64,000 nucleotides of DNA, taken from contig CANRSX010000004.1 of the NCBI GenBank assembly GCA_947642555.1, positions 1 through 64,000 on the forward strand, written 5' to 3'. The position numbers and the translations under genes were made by a program. The stretch comes from an uncultured Roseburia sp. Lineage in GTDB: Bacteria; Bacillota; Clostridia; Lachnospirales; Lachnospiraceae. This document shows, piece after piece, positions 7,778-16,864 of this stretch (position 1 is its first letter; every line of letters begins with the position of its first letter). Under the pieces are notes generated by a model, which searched no databases, was not told the origin of the DNA, and saw nothing but the letters and a program-made list of their open reading frames with translations.

Positions 7778-9538
7778 TCACTCGGCGGTTCTGCTGTTGT
7801 AGCGCTCCAGCGCCGCCTCCTGCGTTGCGATCACATCGTCGATGCCCATCTTTTTCAGGTTCTCGATGTACGCGTCAAAATTATCCAGAGATTCCTGTCC
7901 CATGATAAACTTGGAGTACATCTCGTCCACGTACGTACTGATCTCATTAAATTTCGACGCATAATCCGCCGATTCCTCAGCAAGAATCGTCGTGGAGGGA
8001 AGTCCTGCCGGCTGCACGCCGTTCTTCGCCCACAGATTTAAGGATGCGATATTCTCATCCACCTGCCCCTCTTCCAGGAAATGATCGGTCTTCGAGACCA
8101 GTCTCTGCCAGTGATCCATCGGGAACGGACCGTTTAACTGACGGTACTGCGCATGCGCCTGCGACGGGCTCAGTCCCTGATCATTGTTGATGATCTGATC
8201 CGTAAACTGCGGCCAGCCGTCCACCATCTCGTAGGACACGCCCTCGATTCCCCAGTTGACAAGCATCTCGCCTTCCTCGCTCCAGCAGTAATCCAGAAGC
8301 TTCACCGCTGTCTCGACATCCTCACAGGAGGTCGTGATCGCCGCGCCGGCATTGACATACGGATAATTCGCCTGGAAGTAATAAAGCTTCTGTCCTTCCT
8401 CCTGCACCGGATTCGCAACGCCTACCGGGTAGAACGTGGATTCCGGATCCGCCTCAAGCACCTGTGTCCGAAGCGTTCCAAGGCCAGCCGGCATCATCTC
8501 GATCCACGCGCCGACTTCCCCGTTTACCACCTTCGACTGAAGCGTGGTGCGGTCCTGTACCATGAAATCCGGATCCAGCAGCCCCTCGCTGTAGAGCTTG
8601 TTCATGAACTCCAGATAGCCGCGGTATCCTTCCTCCGCCGGACCGTACTGGATCGAACCGTCCTCCCGGATCCCGAAGCCGGTCGTTCCTCCCATCGCGG
8701 AAAGCGGAAGCGTCACGTCATACGCCGTTGCAAAGCTCTGCGCCATGACGCCGAACATATTGACATAGGAGAGCGGATATTTACATCCCTTTTCCTCTTT
8801 AAACGCCTTTAATACAGTATACCAGTCGTCCAGCGTGACCGGCATCTCAAGCCCCAGGTCGTCCAGCCAGTCCTTGCGGATCACAAGACCGATAAACGGC
8901 TCGTAGAACGGCTCTCTGTCAATGGCGGTCTGCCACACATCGCTGTCCTCGGACGTCGAGGTGTAGATCCCCGGGAAGCAGTAGATATTTCCCTCGTCCG
9001 TGGTGATCGCCTTTGCCATATCCGGATGCGCCTCAAGGTATGCGGACAGGTTCGGCGCGTATTCTTTTATGTAATCATTCAGCGCCAGGATCTTTCCGTC
9101 GCGGATCGCCGCGTCCGGGCCGCCCGGATAGGAGCTTCCCCATGTATAGTACATGATATCCGGCAGCTCCGTGCTCGCGATAATCAGGTTGAACTGCTCC
9201 TGCGCCTGGCCGCTTGCCGGGTGCTCCCACACCACATCGATCCCTGTATTCTCCTGGATCGCCTGCCAGCACGGTGCGTCGTCAAATGTGGTTGCATTTG
9301 TAATTCCGCCCTGCTGCGGATCAATCCAATAAGAAACGCTCTTTCCGGAAGACGTGCCGCTTCCCGCGTCTGAACCGCCGGTATCTCCCCCGCTCTCGGT
9401 TCCCGCTGCGGTGTTTCCTGCACCTGCATCTCCTGAGCCGCCCGCATTCCCTGCTCCTGTGTCTTTATTCCCGCAGGCTGCCACGGACAGTACCATGGCC
9501 GCTGACAATAGCAGCGATACGATCTGTTTCTTCCTCAT
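7778..9538 (-). CDS. extracellular sugar-binding lipoprotein, LplA type
   Basis: A 586-residue lipoprotein. The signal sequence MRKKQIVSLLLSAAMVLSVAAC ends in a lipobox with Cys22, followed by a Gly/Ser/Thr-rich linker to about residue 68 and then the binding domain (KSVSYWIDPQQ onward). The large size and the sequence type match LplA/YtcQ binding proteins that serve LplB/LplC permeases. It is anchored outside the cell and delivers oligosaccharide to the two permeases downstream. Upstream lie a -10-like TATAAT and a 16-bp palindrome at 9577-9592. The neighbouring membrane AraC regulator at 9735 is the natural candidate to control it. Confidence 0.9.
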   Translation of the reverse strand: MRKKQIVSLLLSAAMVLSVAACGNKDTGAGNAGGSGDAGAGNTAAGTESGGDTGGSDAGSGTSSGKSVSYWIDPQQGGITNATTFDDAPCWQAIQENTGIDVVWEHPASGQAQEQFNLIIASTELPDIMYYTWGSSYPGGPDAAIRDGKILALNDYIKEYAPNLSAYLEAHPDMAKAITTDEGNIYCFPGIYTSTSEDSDVWQTAIDREPFYEPFIGLVIRKDWLDDLGLEMPVTLDDWYTVLKAFKEEKGCKYPLSYVNMFGVMAQSFATAYDVTLPLSAMGGTTGFGIREDGSIQYGPAEEGYRGYLEFMNKLYSEGLLDPDFMVQDRTTLQSKVVNGEVGAWIEMMPAGLGTLRTQVLEADPESTFYPVGVANPVQEEGQKLYYFQANYPYVNAGAAITTSCEDVETAVKLLDYCWSEEGEMLVNWGIEGVSYEMVDGWPQFTDQIINNDQGLSPSQAHAQYRQLNGPFPMDHWQRLVSKTDHFLEEGQVDENIASLNLWAKNGVQPAGLPSTTILAEESADYASKFNEISTYVDEMYSKFIMGQESLDNFDAYIENLKKMGIDDVIATQEAALERYNSRTAE

Positions 9539-9576
9539 ATGAAATCTCCTTTTCTATTATAGTAGATCAGTTGTGC

Positions 9577-9592
9577 TGTTCCGGCCGGAACA
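9577..9592. promoter_or_regulatory. 16-bp perfect palindrome upstream of the binding protein
   Basis: TGTTCCGGCCGGAACA is a perfect palindrome 38 bases before the binding-protein start. Minus-strand TATAAT (in CTACTATAATAG) lies between it and the gene. It is placed like an operator for this operon. The cognate regulator is unknown. Confidence 0.5.
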
Positions 9593-9734
9593 ATGGATCG
9601 TTTATAATATAAAAGGAGATTGTGCAAAAAGTCTATATTTAATTTTTGGAAATTCTATATTTTGTGCGTTTTGCCTCATTATCGCGATATTTAATTTTTT
9701 ACTTATCACGATTCTTTTACTTTCTGACTGATTT

Positions 9735-12005
9735 CTACTCTTTTTCCAGGAAAACTCCCGGCGTTTTGCCCTCAAATTTCTTGAACAGACGGATAAAGGT
9801 GTTCTGATTTTCAAAGCCCGCCGCTTTTGCCGCCTCCGCCACCGTGATATTCTGCTCCCGCATCAGCTGCTTGGCATAGTCGATCCGCACCCCGTTGATA
9901 TAATTGAGCAGCCCGATCCCCGTATGCTCCTTAAAATAACGGGAGAGATAGGTCATATTCATCTCCAGGTACTCCGCCGCACGCGACACGTTAAAATCGC
10001 ATTCCCGGAAGTGCTCCTCCACACAGTTCATGATCCGCTCCACCGGCAGATTTTTTGCCGTGCGCTCCTTCTCTTTTTTCGCCGCGCATTCATCGGCAAT
10101 CTCCGATACAAGCTCGTTGACAAGGTTTTTTAACGCATCCCGCGAGCTGGCCCGCCGCAATGCGTCTAACGTCTTACTGATGCGCTCTGACGTCTCTTCG
10201 TTTAAATAGCGCTCCGCGGAGAGGGTCTTCATCATGCCGATCACAATATCCTCCATCAGACAGCACGCGACCGGCAGGGAAATGCGCTGCTCCGTGAAAT
10301 TATTCTCATAGATCATACGCAGAAGCTCCAGCGCATCCTCCCGGTTTCCCGCCAGCAGATAGCGCATCAGAAGCTCCTCCTGCGCGGCGGAATAGCGCAT
10401 CTGCCCGTATTCCGGAAGCTCCGGCTCCTCCTCCGCGCCTTCCGCCTCCATGCCGAATTTGAAATGCTTATAATCTAACAGCTCGCATGCCTCCAGATAT
10501 GCCAGCTGGATCTCGGAGAGTCCCCGGTGCAGGGAGCCGAACGCATACACCAGATCCCAGCAGAACTGCTCGGATAACAGGCTAAGCTTTTCCTTGCACC
10601 GTTTTTTCAGCGCGCTCTCCTGACCGGCGTCCCGCAGGTAAAACAGCAGGACAGGCAGCTCGTTTTTCACCAGCACAAAACCGGTACCGTACTCCGCAAA
10701 CTCCTGTCCCGAAAACAGCTGCGTCATGATATCCACCAGATCGGCAACCGGCAGCAGCTGGCCGTCGTCCCCGGTACTGATATCAAAAATACCCGCGAGA
10801 AAGCTTTCTCCCGGAATGCTGACTCCCAGATTTTCTATGATTTTTAACAGGCTGCTCTCGTCGAGATTGATGCTCTTCTCCAGACAGAACCGTAAAAATT
10901 CCAGCCTTAGCTGTTCGGCCTGCATATTCTGTAACAGCTGCATGGATTCCAGCTCCGTGTGCATATCACGGAACGCGACATTTAACAGCTCGAATTCATT
11001 TTTCAGATTTACCGCCAGATTTTTCGAGGGAACCGCCCGGCTTAGTTTCCGCAGCGGAAGATAATTCATGCAGACTCCGCTGACGGATACCAGTGTCCCG
11101 ATCAGCAGAACAATACACAGAAACGGGGCCAGGATCCGCGGAACCCATTCCGTTTTCGCGACAATTGACGACATGGGGAGCAGCGTGATGAGCCGCCACT
11201 GTTCCACATTCATACTCTCCCCCGCGATCCAGTAGTTCTCCCCGTCGATCAGGACCTCGGAATAACCGCTGAGCGAAAGATCCGAAAACGGAATTTTATC
11301 CACAATCGCTGTGTTTCCGCTGCTGCAGAGCACCTGACCCATTTCGTCCACCAGCACGGTCGTGCTGTCGGGAAGCACGGTTCTGCTTCTTAAAATCTCC
11401 TGCAGGACATCCTGATCCAGGATCTGCACAAACATGCCCCGTTTGCCGACTCCCACGAGAGGGATCCCCGTGAGCATGGCGACCGTCATCCCATCCCCGT
11501 CGCCGGCGTCAAGCGCCAGTACGGTATGAAGATATTTCCCGTTCAGCAGCTGCTCGTATTCTCCGCTGTCCAGCTCAAAGAAGCGGTTCAGCTCCTGCCA
11601 GAACGATATATTGTCATACACCGTTGTGGAGGAAACCGCCTTGTCGATATTCTCCAGATACAGATACAGCATGACCTCATCCTGCGCCGTCAGCATCTGA
11701 TTGCGCAGCCTCTCCTGCATCAGGATCAGATTGTGATAATTCGCGCCGCCCGGCTGGGCGGACAGTGCATAATTCACGATGATGGTATCGCTGCAGATCT
11801 CGGTCGCCTGATTCTTCATCTTCTGAAAATACGTCTGCAGGGAATCATTTGCCTGTTCCTGCAGGGTCCCGGTGATCTCCTTGTACTCCTCAATCAGCTT
11901 GTTTGTCGCGATGCGCTCCATCAGAATCCCTGAAATGATAAACAGCACCATGATCAGGACATACGAGCTGATCCAGGTATAGATAACACTGTGCTTCCTT
12001 TTCAT
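9735..12005 (-). CDS. membrane-bound AraC-family regulator (YtdP type)
   Basis: A 756-residue one-component regulator. A first membrane helix (about residues 8-28) and a second at about 290-312 flank a roughly 260-residue extracytoplasmic sensor region. A linker of about 330 residues follows, and the last 100 residues form an AraC DNA-binding domain with two helix-turn-helix units (FNVSRAAEYLEMNMTYLSRYFKEHTG, then ITVAEAAKAAGFENQNTFIRLFKKFEGKTP). This is the architecture of Bacillus YtdP-like regulators encoded beside Lpl-type sugar transporters. It probably senses the transported glycan or a bound binding protein and activates the 9538-4590 operon. It starts 7 bases after the stop of the MFS/spermidine synthase gene, so the two may be co-transcribed. 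Confidence 0.88.
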   Translation of the reverse strand: MKRKHSVIYTWISSYVLIMVLFIISGILMERIATNKLIEEYKEITGTLQEQANDSLQTYFQKMKNQATEICSDTIIVNYALSAQPGGANYHNLILMQERLRNQMLTAQDEVMLYLYLENIDKAVSSTTVYDNISFWQELNRFFELDSGEYEQLLNGKYLHTVLALDAGDGDGMTVAMLTGIPLVGVGKRGMFVQILDQDVLQEILRSRTVLPDSTTVLVDEMGQVLCSSGNTAIVDKIPFSDLSLSGYSEVLIDGENYWIAGESMNVEQWRLITLLPMSSIVAKTEWVPRILAPFLCIVLLIGTLVSVSGVCMNYLPLRKLSRAVPSKNLAVNLKNEFELLNVAFRDMHTELESMQLLQNMQAEQLRLEFLRFCLEKSINLDESSLLKIIENLGVSIPGESFLAGIFDISTGDDGQLLPVADLVDIMTQLFSGQEFAEYGTGFVLVKNELPVLLFYLRDAGQESALKKRCKEKLSLLSEQFCWDLVYAFGSLHRGLSEIQLAYLEACELLDYKHFKFGMEAEGAEEEPELPEYGQMRYSAAQEELLMRYLLAGNREDALELLRMIYENNFTEQRISLPVACCLMEDIVIGMMKTLSAERYLNEETSERISKTLDALRRASSRDALKNLVNELVSEIADECAAKKEKERTAKNLPVERIMNCVEEHFRECDFNVSRAAEYLEMNMTYLSRYFKEHTGIGLLNYINGVRIDYAKQLMREQNITVAEAAKAAGFENQNTFIRLFKKFEGKTPGVFLEKE

Positions 12006-12012
12006 ACTCCCC

Positions 12013-13623
12013 TCACATTACCCCGAGCAGCCCTTCGATCCCCCGCTCTTTAAAAATATCCCGATAGATCCCGATCTCGTCCCGGATCAGCTCATCGATC
12101 ACCCGCATCCCCAAAAGCTCCACCGGCGCTTTATCATCAGTCAGGATCCGATTCCCCGGTTCATATGCAGTCAGGGAATCGCTGACGCTCTCCATCAGCC
12201 CGCCAAGCTCCGGATCCGCCGCCTGTCCCGCCCTCGCGGCGAGAAGCTCTGGCAGCACGCCGTCACGCGCCGCAAAAAGCTCCCGGTTTGTCGATCCGGT
12301 CACATCCACAGTATACACGGAATCAAACACCGTTGCAATCGTATCCGCCAGATATGCGTTGATGCTCTCCTTTGCCGCGGCGTCGCCGGACTTCATATTC
12401 ATATTGACGACCATGACGCCGTCCTCTTTTAAATGCTCCTCCACCAGGGTAAAAAATTCCACGGATGACATCTGAAACGGAATCGTGATATCCTGATAGG
12501 CGTCCACCATGATTACATCGTATTTCTGGTCCACGGCCTGTAAATACGCCCTTCCGTCATAGGTCGTGACCTGTACGGAATCCGGCAGCGCAAAATATGT
12601 ACCGGCCAGATCGGTGATCTTCTGGTCGATCTCGACCCCCTCGACCGTCACATTCTCAAAATACCGCATACACTGCTTCGCGTAGGTTCCTGTCCCCATC
12701 CCGAGAATTAAGATATCAGCCGAATCCTTCTCCGTGACATTCGCCATAAACGGGGCCGCCAGCGCATAATCATAATACATCCGGGTCAGGGAATCGTCCT
12801 TTGTCATAATCGACTGTACGCCGAACAGGACGTTTGTAGAAAGTATCACGCTGCGCGGCGTCTCCTTCACCTGGAGATAATTGTAGATCGATTCTCCCTC
12901 ATACACAAGATCCTCCTCCCAGAAAGCGAAGCTCCCGGAATGCCCGAAGACACTGCAGATGAGAAACAGGATAACCGACACGGCGCAGGCGCGCTTTCCC
13001 GCGCCTTTGCTGATAAAGTATAAAAGCCCGAGCGCCAGCAGAATCCCCGAAAAAATCAGAAACGTAATCGAGGTGCCGACCGCCGGAATCGTCACGAAGG
13101 TGGGCAGAAAGGTGCCCAGGATGCTTCCGATCGTATTAAACGCCCCTAAGGTACCCACGATCCTGCCGTTGTCATCCAGGCTGTTCACCGTATACTTGGC
13201 AAGCGACGGCGTCACTGTCCCGAGAAGAAACAGGGGAAAGACAAAGATCAGCATACAGGTGACAAAGGCCGCCAGCACCAGAAAATTGCTGCTGATCGTT
13301 AAGACCAGAAGCGCCGACACGCCGAGAATGATATATTTTCCCAGCAGGGGGATCGCCGCGATCCAGACCGCGGCGACAAGCAGCCGCAGATAAAGACGGT
13401 CCGGATCCGGGCGCTTATCCGCGCTCTTTCCGCCGTAAATATTTCCCAGCGCCATCGCGATCATGATCGTGCCGATGATGATCGTCCACACGATCTGCGA
13501 CGAGGAAAAATACGGCGCCAGAAGCCGGCTCGCGCCGAGCTCCACGGCCATCACGGACATCCCCGCAAAAAACTCGGTCATGTACAGATAATACTTGTTT
13601 TTCAGGATACTCTCTGATTTCAT
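12013..13623 (-). CDS. fused MFS-like membrane domain and spermidine-synthase-like domain
   Basis: A 536-residue two-part protein. Residues 10-225 hold about seven membrane helices of the truncated MFS type (VELGASRLLAPYF at the start). Residues 240-520 form a Rossmann fold of the spermidine-synthase/methyltransferase class with the glycine motif LILGMGTGTYAKQ (about 305-317), acidic strand end VEGVEID, and DGRAYLQ then DVIMVDAYQD. Such fusions are widespread and their reaction is not established. Polyamine aminopropyl transfer is only one possibility. The start follows GAGGGAGAGAC. A 34-bp tandem repeat lies just upstream and the AraC regulator just downstream. Confidence 0.85.
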   Translation of the reverse strand: MKSESILKNKYYLYMTEFFAGMSVMAVELGASRLLAPYFSSSQIVWTIIIGTIMIAMALGNIYGGKSADKRPDPDRLYLRLLVAAVWIAAIPLLGKYIILGVSALLVLTISSNFLVLAAFVTCMLIFVFPLFLLGTVTPSLAKYTVNSLDDNGRIVGTLGAFNTIGSILGTFLPTFVTIPAVGTSITFLIFSGILLALGLLYFISKGAGKRACAVSVILFLICSVFGHSGSFAFWEEDLVYEGESIYNYLQVKETPRSVILSTNVLFGVQSIMTKDDSLTRMYYDYALAAPFMANVTEKDSADILILGMGTGTYAKQCMRYFENVTVEGVEIDQKITDLAGTYFALPDSVQVTTYDGRAYLQAVDQKYDVIMVDAYQDITIPFQMSSVEFFTLVEEHLKEDGVMVVNMNMKSGDAAAKESINAYLADTIATVFDSVYTVDVTGSTNRELFAARDGVLPELLAARAGQAADPELGGLMESVSDSLTAYEPGNRILTDDKAPVELLGMRVIDELIRDEIGIYRDIFKERGIEGLLGVM

Positions 13624-13639
13624 ATGTCTCTCCCTCTTC

Positions 13640-13707
13640 CGGCGGCCTTACGCACCGCCTGCCTCTCTCCGCCCGGCGGCCTTACGCACCGCCTGCCTCT
13701 CTCCGCC
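13640..13707. repeat. two perfect 34-bp direct repeats upstream of the MFS/SpeE fusion gene
   Basis: Two identical, abutting 34-bp units start at 13640 and 13674, in the gap between a response regulator stop and the fusion gene start. Each contains GGCGG and CCGCC arms 9 bases apart that can form a hairpin, so the message leader would carry two tandem stem-loops. They lie outside any convincing gene. Confidence 0.85.
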
Positions 13708-13724
13708 CGGTGGTTTGGCCCGGA

Positions 13725-14462
13725 TCACGCCTCATGCGCGCTCTTCATCCTCTCGTCCGGGCTGCTCTCTAACATGCGGTAGCCCACCCGCGGAATCGTG
13801 ATAATATAGGCCGGCTCCATTGGAACCTTCTCGATTTTTTTGCGGATATTCGTCATATTGACGCGAAGGATCCTGCTGCCGCTGCTCGCATACGGACCCC
13901 ATATTTTTTCCAGCAGCATCTGATACGGCACTACCGTGCCCGAATGCATTGCCAGATATTCCAGAATCCGGTATTCCACCGGCGAAAAATGGATCTCTTC
14001 TCCCTCCAGCCGCACCTGGCGGCGCAGGAAATCGATCGTCAGATCCTGCGCCTCATAGCATGCCGTCTGCCCGCCCGGAATTCTCCGGCGGAGCACCGCA
14101 TAGACGCGCGCAGCCAGCTCCGTCCCGCAGAACGGTTTCAGAATATAATCATCCGCCCCTGCATACAGCGCCTGCGCCTTCGTCTCCCCGCTCTCCTCCG
14201 CTGAGAGCACGAGAATCGGACAATCCGTCCAGTTCCGGAACCAGCGGATCAGCGCCAGGCCCTCCATATCGGACAGACAGGTATCCATCAGAATCAGATC
14301 CGGACAGATGCTCGTACTCATCTGCATCCCCTGCTGCGCGCTCTCCGACAGATACACCTTGTAATCAGCGGTGGACAGCACATTTACGATCTGTCCGTAC
14401 ATCCCCGCATCCTCATCGATCAGCAGAACCTTCACCCGGTCCTTTCTGTTATTTTTTTTCAT
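13725..14462 (-). CDS. OmpR-type response regulator, orphan
   Basis: The start is ATG 14462, with CAGGAGGCG upstream; the longer frame to 14576 lacks support. The product has 245 residues. The receiver domain has acidic residues at 16-18 (DED), phospho-acceptor Asp60 in LILMDTCLSDMEG, and Lys109 in DDYILKP. The C-terminal winged helix (FSPVEYRILEYLAMHSGTVVP, then RVNMTNIRKKIE and the wing GYRML) is OmpR/PhoB type. No histidine kinase is encoded nearby, so its sensor is elsewhere. The small membrane protein encoded 44 bases upstream is the only obvious local partner. Confidence 0.9.
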   Translation of the reverse strand: MKKNNRKDRVKVLLIDEDAGMYGQIVNVLSTADYKVYLSESAQQGMQMSTSICPDLILMDTCLSDMEGLALIRWFRNWTDCPILVLSAEESGETKAQALYAGADDYILKPFCGTELAARVYAVLRRRIPGGQTACYEAQDLTIDFLRRQVRLEGEEIHFSPVEYRILEYLAMHSGTVVPYQMLLEKIWGPYASSGSRILRVNMTNIRKKIEKVPMEPAYIITIPRVGYRMLESSPDERMKSAHEA

Positions 14463-14506
14463 AAAAACGCCTCCTGAAAGTATCGCACGCTGCGGTTTCC
14501 CGCAAA

Positions 14507-14953
14507 TCAGTGTCCCATACACAGGATGCGCCCTTTCTCTCCGTCCGAACGGTGAATATAAAAGATACTTTTCCAAAGCGCAATCATTTTACAGCTCTGA
14601 CGCCGGATCGCAAACCGCCAGCCGGCGGATGCAGCCGAAAAAAGCGCCCATACGACGGCCAGGAAACGGAGAAACGATATCCGCGACCCATTCTGTCCTC
14701 CTGCATGAAATGATCCCGTCAGAATCCGCGCCATCGTGATATAATCCTTATCGCCGGGAAGCCTTGCGTCCGTTTCCTCCGGCAGGCCGATCACTTCCTC
14801 CTCTCCCATGGTTTCCGCCCGCAGGATCTGACGCTCCACGGGAAACCGCTCCATATCCTCCTGCACGGAAACGAGCGAGAAAAACGCAAAAGCCAGCAGC
14901 ATCACTGCGGATAACAGCCAGCAGATTTTTTTCTCAGCCCTGGTCTTCTGCAT
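14507..14953 (-). CDS. small membrane protein, unknown
   Basis: An unrecognised 148-residue protein supported by a very good ribosome site (AAAGGAGGAAAAAAC) before ATG 14953. It has an N-terminal hydrophobic helix (about residues 11-28), a charged acidic segment of about 60 residues, and a second hydrophobic helix (about 93-110, FLRFLAVVWALFSAASAGW), then a basic C-terminus. The topology suggests two membrane spans with an extracytoplasmic loop. It directly precedes the orphan response regulator gene on the same strand. No enzymatic motif is visible. Confidence 0.6.
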   Translation of the reverse strand: MQKTRAEKKICWLLSAVMLLAFAFFSLVSVQEDMERFPVERQILRAETMGEEEVIGLPEETDARLPGDKDYITMARILTGSFHAGGQNGSRISFLRFLAVVWALFSAASAGWRFAIRRQSCKMIALWKSIFYIHRSDGEKGRILCMGH

Positions 14954-15160
14954 GTTTTTTCCTCCTTTCCATCACAGCCCTGTCTTATCAATGTATCAAA
15001 CCGCACCGCGGCATGGCAAGCATCCGCGGAATTCTTAACAGAATTTTAATATTTTGCAAATGGCGCGGGCCAGACTTTAACTTTTGTATAAAGAACATGT
15101 TTCCTGTCCATACTATCAGGAAAGAAGTTTCATTATTATCACAGAGAAAGGAAACCTGTT

Positions 15161-15346
15161 ATGAAAGCAAAAGTAATCGACGGCTGCATCAGCTGCGGCC
15201 TCTGTGTCAACACATGTCCCGAGGTCTTTCAGATGAACGACGAGGGCGTCTCCGAGGTTTATGCCCAGCCCACCGCGGAAAATGAGGATGCGGCGCGCGA
15301 GGCGGCGGAAGGCTGTCCGGTCAGTGTCATTGTGATCGAGGAATAA
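15161..15346 (+). CDS. small ferredoxin
   Basis: A 61-residue electron carrier. CISCGLCVNTCPEVF supplies three clustered cysteines plus the CP cysteine of a [4Fe-4S] site, and GCPVSVI near the C-terminus supplies one more, the pattern of single-cluster clostridial and Thermotoga-like ferredoxins. It is acidic and cytosolic. The start ATG 15161 follows AGAAAGGAAACC. It stands alone on the plus strand between a divergent small membrane protein gene and a convergent symporter gene, with a terminator behind it. Redox partners cannot be inferred from context. Confidence 0.92.
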   Translation: MKAKVIDGCISCGLCVNTCPEVFQMNDEGVSEVYAQPTAENEDAAREAAEGCPVSVIVIEE

Positions 15347-15370
15347 ACCGTACGCCGCACGGCGCATACC

Positions 15371-15410
15371 AAAACAGAACGGCGCAGTCATCTGGCTGCG
15401 CCGCTTTTGT
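15371..15410. terminator. bidirectional terminator between ferredoxin and symporter genes
   Basis: The stem cggcgcag / ctgcgccg with an 8-base loop is followed by CTTTTGT on the plus strand and TTCTGTTTT on the minus strand, so it can serve both convergent genes. Confidence 0.75.
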
Positions 15411-15422
15411 CGTCCGATGTCC

Positions 15423-16820
15423 CTACGCCTCTCTTTTCTTCTTCAGGTACGCCACATTTTCCGCCACCTTCTGCTTATTCAGCGGGTACACAAACCATAA
15501 AAACGCCGCCACCGCAAAAAAACCGATCGCCGGTATCAGCGTGGTGGACAGATACAGGCCCCGGAGCACCTCATCCGTCTGCGCCGCGGCCGCCGGATCA
15601 TAGCCGATGATCTCCAGCGCCCAGCCGCCGGCTCCTCCCGCCAGCGCCTGTCCGACCTTTCTCGCAAAGGAATATACCGCATAGATCGTTCCGTCCTCGC
15701 GCTCCCCGTCCCGGACCTCCTGGTCATCTATGACATCTGTAATATTGGCCCAGATCACCGTGTTAAAAAATCCAAGCCCCAGGTAACCCACAATCGACAG
15801 CAGCAGAAACGCCCACATATTTTTCAGCTGAAGCAGATACATCAGCGTAAAAATCCCTCCCGAAAACAGCATTCCCGCCACCGAGGCTTCTTTTTTGCCA
15901 AAGCGCCTCGCCAGCGACACACTGAGCGGCGCCACCACAAGAAGCATGATCGCGGTCGAAAGCAGCGTATACAGCGAGATTCCCTTCGCATTTCCAAAAT
16001 AATCCGGATAGATATAATTGTTCATCGTACCGATCAGAAGCTGGCTTAGCAGAAGAAAGATCGCGGCTCCGATAATTCCGATCAGCGCCCTGCTGCCCGC
16101 GATCGCACGGAACGTATCGATCAGCGTAATCTGCTTCGCGCCCTCTTTCTTTTCTGTACTGACCCGCTCTGTGGTCAGGCGGTAACAGATCAGATAACAG
16201 ATCAGCGCGCCAAGCGAAAAAATTCCGGCTACAATCGTAAATGCCGCTCCGCCCCGCACCACCTGATTTCCGTCCGCATCCGTTGTATAGATAAAGATCG
16301 GCGTCCCCACCCCGATCACGAGGCCGGCAAGCGCCGCACCCACAGACCGGAAGGTCGAGAGCGATGTGCGTTCTCCCGGGTCCGCTGTGATCGCAGACGC
16401 CATGGAGCCATAGGGGATGTTAATCGATGTGTAAAAAATGCTTCCCCACAGCAGGTACGTCACATACATGTATAAGATCTTTAATGTCATGGACGCATCC
16501 GCCACTGCCGTCTGATACATCAGAAAGCTCGAGAGCGCCACCGGCCCGCACATCCGCCGGATCCAGCAGCGGAACCTCCCGTCCCGCGCGGGCCGCACCG
16601 AATCCACGATGCGTCCCATCGTCACATCCGTAAACGCGTCCACAAACCGCGAAGCGAGAAACAGCGTTCCCACGACTCCCCCGCTGATTCCGAGTACCTT
16701 GGTATAAAATACCATTAAAAAGGAGCTTGCGAAGATAAACGTGAAGTCATTTCCAAAATCTCCAAACATATAACCCAGCTTATCCCGCATGCCAAAGGGT
16801 CTTTCCTTCTCTGTCTGCAT
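15423..16820 (-). CDS. GPH-family glycoside-cation symporter (MFS)
   Basis: A 465-residue protein with about twelve membrane helices. The N-terminus (FGMRDKLGYMFGDFGNDFTFIFASSFLMVFYTKVLG) is characteristic of the MelB/GPH glycoside-pentoside-hexuronide symporters, as is DVTMGRIVDSVRPARDGRFR after helix 2. Members bring sugars or glycosides in with sodium or protons. The substrate is not predictable and no sugar gene is adjacent. It lies 44 bases downstream of the two diguanylate cyclases on the same strand and could be read through from them. Confidence 0.88.
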   Translation of the reverse strand: MQTEKERPFGMRDKLGYMFGDFGNDFTFIFASSFLMVFYTKVLGISGGVVGTLFLASRFVDAFTDVTMGRIVDSVRPARDGRFRCWIRRMCGPVALSSFLMYQTAVADASMTLKILYMYVTYLLWGSIFYTSINIPYGSMASAITADPGERTSLSTFRSVGAALAGLVIGVGTPIFIYTTDADGNQVVRGGAAFTIVAGIFSLGALICYLICYRLTTERVSTEKKEGAKQITLIDTFRAIAGSRALIGIIGAAIFLLLSQLLIGTMNNYIYPDYFGNAKGISLYTLLSTAIMLLVVAPLSVSLARRFGKKEASVAGMLFSGGIFTLMYLLQLKNMWAFLLLSIVGYLGLGFFNTVIWANITDVIDDQEVRDGEREDGTIYAVYSFARKVGQALAGGAGGWALEIIGYDPAAAAQTDEVLRGLYLSTTLIPAIGFFAVAAFLWFVYPLNKQKVAENVAYLKKKREA

Positions 16821-16864
16821 AATTTTCCTCCATACTGCTCTTTTCAGTAGTAGTATGACAGAAA

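Noticed and set aside
13640-13707. Possible CRISPR array
   Set aside because: The two 34-bp units abut with no spacer, and no cas genes are present.
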